Below are positions 48,354 through 51,825 of a stretch of DNA of 51,825 nt, in pieces. The translations under genes were made by a program, and so were the position numbers. This stretch comes from a virus: positions 1-51,825 of the IMG/VR virus record IMGVR_UViG_3300025425_000029; one strand, 5' to 3'. Position 1 is the first letter of the stretch; every line of letters starts with the position of its first letter. The notes below the pieces were generated by a model. It searched no databases and was not told the DNA's origin. It saw nothing but the letters and a program-made list of their open reading frames with translations.

Positions 48354-48775
48354 ACGTCTTCCTCAGCTTTTTTGTTGGTAAAAAGTTGAAAGTCGTTTAG
48401 AGTCTCAGTAACAAACTCATCAAACTCTGTAGAGTTTTTAAGTAGTTCAACAGCTTCGTCACTATCATATACAACCTCAGTGTTACCATTCATCCCTGTA
48501 ACATCCATAGGTAGTAAGTCTGGTAGATTTTTAATTTTAAGTCCACGCCAGCCAAGAATAGTAGCTTCTGCATAGTTAGCAATAAATCTATTATTATCTA
48601 CAACTTCTTCTTTAGCACGTGTCTTTTTATTAAGTTTTAAAACAGTACTTTTGTTACGGATTTTTAGCAGATCTTCTCTCGATAGAAATTTGAAATGAAC
48701 TTCAAAACCATCAATTTCTGGATATTCAACCCAGTTGGTAGTCTCTTTACTCATTGCGTTTTTAATAATACTCAT
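48344..48775 (-). CDS. Tail assembly chaperone G
   Basis: A 143-residue chaperone between major tail protein and tape measure, in the place of lambda gpG. It has EVHFKFLSREDLLKIRNKST, EEVVDNNRFIANYAEATILG and a helical C-terminal half with STEFDEFVTETLNDFQLF and ends KKAEEDVKN over the slippery site. Most ribosomes stop here; a fraction shift to make GT. AAGGACTAAC precedes the ATG at 48775. It should hold tape measure ready for tail assembly. Confidence 0.9.
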   Translation of the reverse strand: MSIIKNAMSKETTNWVEYPEIDGFEVHFKFLSREDLLKIRNKSTVLKLNKKTRAKEEVVDNNRFIANYAEATILGWRGLKIKNLPDLLPMDVTGMNGNTEVVYDSDEAVELLKNSTEFDEFVTETLNDFQLFTNKKAEEDVKN

Positions 48776-48789
48776 TTGTTAGTCCTTAT

Positions 48790-48897
48790 ATAAAAATAAA
48801 CGCCCATCAACATATCTGCTTATCTTAGGTGAGGGATACCTAGAATCGCAAGTTGATGGACGTTCTCTGGTTAATTTTGTTCTCCCTCAAGAACAAA
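48790..48897 (-). terminator. Two hairpins between major tail protein and chaperone G
   Basis: On the minus strand: AACGTCCATCAAC (48864-48852) pairs with GTTGATGGGCGTT (48811-48799, one G-T wobble), followed by TATTTTTAT, a terminator-like arrangement with a long loop that holds an inner TAGGT/ACCTA stem. Just before it, TTTGTTCT/AGAACAAA (48897-48876) flanks a six-base loop. They may reduce expression of genes after the abundant tail protein. Confidence 0.6.
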
Positions 48898-50163
48898 TTA
48901 TTTAGCGGCTATAATAGTAACTTCGCCGCCGGTTCCGCGTGTTGCATCAGGCTCTTGTCCTACAAAATTAACACTAAGGGATAGAACATCCTCAATTGCG
49001 ATTGTAGGGAATTCGAACTGTGCTGCATCCATCTGAAATGCTACATATGGTGCAGTAGTTCCACCAATAATTAAGTTAGCTTTAGATGTTTGAGAAGATG
49101 ATGTTTTTCCTTCTTCGGAAATGTGACGAAGGAATGCAGCACTTTCAGTATCACCAGCTCTAAGATACATAGTTGAGGAACCTGTTACAGCACGTGTTCC
49201 AAGGAACTGAGCTACAGGCTCATTAAGGCTAGAAAGTTCTTCTGGAGTTAGGTAAGTAATGTTATTGTTATAGCTAAAGCTAAGAGCAGTAACAGGAAAT
49301 ACATAAGTAAGTACAGAAGCACCAGCAGGTGTGTGTTTAAATTCGATGGAACTTAAACGGTTCTTAATGAAGGAGTTAGTAGATACAGCACCAGCTACGT
49401 TCATTTTGTTATATGGGTGGTAGCTAGATGCGGCAGATAAGGTTGCAGCATTAGCGTTAGCCGACGCAGCAGAACCATCATTTAGAAGACCTCCAAAAAC
49501 AGATACCGCGTTGTTACGAGGTAAGCCAGTAAGTTCTTTTATAGTAGACCCAAAACCTGTCCAACTAACTGTTGCAATTTCTTCTATACCCGCATCTACA
49601 GTAGATTCATTTACAGCTGCGTTGCTAACTTGATAAAACATGTTATCTAGTTTAAAGTACAAGTGGTTTTCAACAGCTTCTGCATAGTTAGAACGTGTAG
49701 AGTGACTTCCTACCCCTGCTGCAACATTAAGACTTTTTAACTTACCAGCTGCCCATACAGACTGCTCACCAGTAGCACCTACTGAAGGAGTAGTATTAGA
49801 CATTAGTGCCTGCCACATAAACCAATCAGCTGTAGGCTTAGCATTACCACTCGCGTTAGTAGCAGCAGTAGTAGAGGCTGCTGCCGAACCTGTGACAGCG
49901 CCTGTAGGTCGTAAGTACACCTGGAAATTCCAGTCAACAGGGTTTATTGCTGTGTTAAATCTTTGTTGGGATCTATCAGGATTAAATCCTGATTCCATAC
50001 TTGTAATATCTTGAGTAGCAGCAGAAGCAGATGCTGCAAAACCTGCTAAAACTTCTAATTTCCACGTGTTAGAGGGGGTCATTGACGCAACTGTTGCTCC
50101 GTTGATAAGATCAACAGTTGAGTAAAATACCTCGGAATTTCTTTGTAGGTTAAGAGATGCCAT
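48898..50163 (-). CDS. Major tail (tube) protein
   Basis: A 421-residue protein that would build the tail tube. It starts MASLNLQRNSEVFYSTVDLI after AAGGAGAATTAAAT, has many beta strands (WNFQVYLRPTGAV, VWAAGKLKSLNVAA, ALSFSYNNNITYL), and the C-terminal FPTIAIEDVLSLSVNFVGQE segment of tail tube folds. GC-richer codons than neighbours and a downstream partial terminator fit high-level expression. Its place between tail terminator and chaperones supports the call strongly. Confidence 0.88.
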   Translation of the reverse strand: MASLNLQRNSEVFYSTVDLINGATVASMTPSNTWKLEVLAGFAASASAATQDITSMESGFNPDRSQQRFNTAINPVDWNFQVYLRPTGAVTGSAAASTTAATNASGNAKPTADWFMWQALMSNTTPSVGATGEQSVWAAGKLKSLNVAAGVGSHSTRSNYAEAVENHLYFKLDNMFYQVSNAAVNESTVDAGIEEIATVSWTGFGSTIKELTGLPRNNAVSVFGGLLNDGSAASANANAATLSAASSYHPYNKMNVAGAVSTNSFIKNRLSSIEFKHTPAGASVLTYVFPVTALSFSYNNNITYLTPEELSSLNEPVAQFLGTRAVTGSSTMYLRAGDTESAAFLRHISEEGKTSSSQTSKANLIIGGTTAPYVAFQMDAAQFEFPTIAIEDVLSLSVNFVGQEPDATRGTGGEVTIIAAK

Positions 50164-50176
50164 TATTTAATTCTCC

Positions 50177-50626
50177 TTAATTTTCTAATCTATAAGTTAT
50201 AGATAATTCAACTTCTGCCATACCGTAAGGAGCACCAACCCCATCATCAATAGTTATATTTTCTATAGTTATATCCAATATACCTTTGTCAGGGTTGTCT
50301 CCAATTGAGTATATAAGTTTCTCAATATCGTCGATCAATTCGTTTGACTGATCTTGTGAATTATCTTCTCCATATACATATATTCTTATAGTAACGCTTA
50401 AATTTGCTTCCGTCAAATTTTCTGTGTGAAAATTTCTAATTTCGGTACCAGCAGATACGTATATAGCTGGAAAGTCATTAATTTGGTCAATAAACTTTAG
50501 CCGTCTATATACATTATTAAATAAGTTAGTAGTAAATACTATTCCATTAATATAGTCTGCCCCATTAATAAGTTTGAGCTGAGTTACAAGATAATCACAA
50601 ATTTCTGTTCTTCTATTAAATATCAT
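50177..50626 (-). CDS. Tail terminator protein (lambda U/gp-like)
   Basis: A 149-residue alpha/beta protein starting MIFNRRTEICDYLVTQLKLI, with IVFTTNLFNNVYRRLKFIDQ, FPAIYVSAGTEIR and LTEANLSVTIRIYVYGED, then helix and final VELSITYRLEN strands. The order of helix, strands and a central YVYG is typical of tail terminators that cap the tube and join it to the head. It lies 3 bases after the tail-completion-like gene and 13 bases before the major tail gene. Confidence 0.75.
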   Translation of the reverse strand: MIFNRRTEICDYLVTQLKLINGADYINGIVFTTNLFNNVYRRLKFIDQINDFPAIYVSAGTEIRNFHTENLTEANLSVTIRIYVYGEDNSQDQSNELIDDIEKLIYSIGDNPDKGILDITIENITIDDGVGAPYGMAEVELSITYRLEN

Positions 50627-50629
50627 TAA

Positions 50630-51825
50630 TTAAGCCTTTACAATATTAAATGCTTTAGCATAAAGTCTCATAGCTACTTCGCTAATAGCTGTTTCTATTT
50701 GTTGATCAGGGTTATACCCATAAGAAGCCAAATGACTATACATAGGCATATAATAATAAGCTATAGTTCTAGCTCTATAATTAGGAAACACCCTAATAGA
50801 AGTTCTAAATCTACCACTTCTCTCTTTTAAGTTAGGAGCTTCTGGTGGTCCTACTTTTTCCATAGTACGTCCTAGCCTAGTTTGAACTAAAGCAGTCCAT
50901 TGAAGGCTTGAGATAAAGCGTTGATTTCTACCGCTTTTTTTAATATTCTTTTTTCTAGTTGCAGTTATCTTAATAGAACCTGTAGATACTAGTACAGATC
51001 CTTTTATATATTTAGTAGTAAAGTTAAAGTCTTGAGACTCTAAGTAACGTACCACCTCTGGGCTAAGACCTGCAAACATTTGCCCAAGCTCTTTACCAAC
51101 TCTATCTACAGCTCTATGTAAAACAATATCTGTCTGTTTATTAGCTTTATTAAGGGCAGCTCTAACTAACGCTTCTGGAAACTTAATATTAAACTTAATA
51201 GAGCCATCTTCTTGTAGCTTAATATCTATTTTAGCTTTCGGATTTCTCATTATAGAGGACCAAGACCATCCAATAGCTTTAACAATATGTTGGTCTCCAG
51301 ACTTAATAGTAACACGAATATCCGAAGACTTAATAGCAAAGTTTTTTCTTATTGCTATAGCTGCTTTAGACTGGCCGCTTAGTATCTTTTTAAGATTTTT
51401 TTGATTACCTTTAGCATTTACTAACTCTTGTATAAAGGCAGGACGTATATCAACATCTTCCATCCCAAAAATATTAGATAAGTTATCCATAGAGTTAGAT
51501 AGTTTTATATCATCATCTAGTATAGTTTGTAAACCAGTACCCGGTTTAGGGGTATTAACACTAGTAATAAACGTTTTTTTACCCGGCCTAAGAGTAATAC
51601 CATCCCCTCCTGCTACAGAGATAGGTCTTGCTCTAGATACGTTTCCCGAGCTATTAGATTGCGTAGTAATTGACTTAGTTTCTGATATTTCATAAGCATC
51701 ATCAGTAACACGAACGTTATCAGGTATAACACCTAAGCCTCCTCGACCGGGTATTACCTTAGCTCCCATAGACTGAGCAATAGCTATCTCATATATATCG
51801 CCAGTTTTACCGTATAACGCTTTTA
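50630..51825 (-). CDS. Tail-completion/head-tail connector-like protein (cut by window edge)
   Basis: The frame is open to the right window edge, so the gene begins outside. Within it, an ATG at 51769 starts the stretch MGAKVIPGRGGLGVIPDN but upstream codons (KTGDIYEIAIAQS) stay open. The N-terminal region is polar, and the C-terminal 180 residues (FNFTTKYIKGSVLVSTGSI, RSGRFRTSIRVFPNYRA, MPMYSHLASYGYNPDQQIE) resemble HK97 gp10-type or lambda Z-like tail-completion proteins. Its place before the tail terminator supports this. The total length is unknown. Confidence 0.55.
   Translation of the reverse strand, partial: KALYGKTGDIYEIAIAQSMGAKVIPGRGGLGVIPDNVRVTDDAYEISETKSITTQSNSSGNVSRARPISVAGGDGITLRPGKKTFITSVNTPKPGTGLQTILDDDIKLSNSMDNLSNIFGMEDVDIRPAFIQELVNAKGNQKNLKKILSGQSKAAIAIRKNFAIKSSDIRVTIKSGDQHIVKAIGWSWSSIMRNPKAKIDIKLQEDGSIKFNIKFPEALVRAALNKANKQTDIVLHRAVDRVGKELGQMFAGLSPEVVRYLESQDFNFTTKYIKGSVLVSTGSIKITATRKKNIKKSGRNQRFISSLQWTALVQTRLGRTMEKVGPPEAPNLKERSGRFRTSIRVFPNYRARTIAYYYMPMYSHLASYGYNPDQQIETAISEVAMRLYAKAFNIVKA

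Noticed and set aside
1-51825. tRNA genes and CRISPR arrays
   Set aside because: No cloverleaf with T-loop and acceptor stem was seen in the gaps, and no regularly spaced repeats were found.

Overview
The window is part of the genome of a tailed, siphovirus-like double-stranded DNA phage with an AT-rich genome. It carries a lambda-type long-tail module (tail terminator, tail tube, frameshifted chaperones, 1705-residue tape measure, and M, L, K, I and J homologues) and a large self-supporting replication and nucleotide module. There is no integrase, repressor or attachment site here, so a virulent life style is the simpler reading. The host is probably a Gram-negative bacterium: several promoters look like sigma-70 promoters and the tail is lambda-like. 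The set of class II ribonucleotide reductase, PhoH, MazG, ThyA, DHFR and family A polymerase is common in marine phages, but the sequence does not identify the host.

Layout. Positions 1-4380 (+) hold a sugar/surface cassette: a truncated NAD-sugar epimerase, two GT2-like glycosyltransferases, a methyltransferase-like protein and a GT4-like glycosyltransferase. Positions 4380-9192 (+) hold small early-type genes: a PC4-like ssDNA-binding protein, Myb/HTH-repeat proteins, a dATP/dGTP diphosphohydrolase-like protein, several small unknown proteins and an NAD+-dependent DNA ligase. Positions 9252-18550 (+) are the replisome: an HTH protein, DnaB-like helicase, DnaG-like primase, DNA polymerase I with an intein, an unknown protein, an SF2 helicase, a second unknown protein and a putative SSB. 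Positions 18547-23266 (+) hold a glycosyltransferase, a proteasome/HslV-like protease, a structured intergenic element, MazG, and SbcD and SbcC homologues. Positions 23306-30786 (+) are nucleotide metabolism and DNA processing: B12-dependent RNR, a DUF1289 protein, dUTPase fused to a homing endonuclease, glutaredoxin, PhoH, a nuclease, a 5'-3' exonuclease, DHFR and ThyA.

A bidirectional terminator at 30790-30819 separates this rightward block from the convergent structural block (51825-30897, minus strand). In transcription order that block is: a tail-completion-like protein (cut by the window edge), tail terminator, major tail protein, chaperones G and GT, tape measure, M, L, two NlpC/P60 peptidases, a JAMM peptidase, I, the J host-specificity protein, a tail fibre, a beta-helix-like protein and small unknown proteins.

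How it works together: RNR, glutaredoxin, dUTPase, MazG, ThyA and DHFR supply and clean the dNTP pool. Primase, helicase, Pol, SSB, ligase, exonuclease and SbcCD-type proteins replicate and recombine DNA. The tail block builds a long flexible tail. The most unusual items are the homing-endonuclease/dUTPase fusion, an intein that splits the polymerase Exo III motif, a proteasome-like phage peptidase followed by a hairpin-rich non-coding stretch, a glycosyltransferase inside the replication operon with a terminator-like hairpin in its first codons, a family of Myb-like repeat proteins, and a fully readable -1 frameshift cassette. No intergenic gap exceeds 300 bases. All functions come from reading motifs and context; no database search was run.
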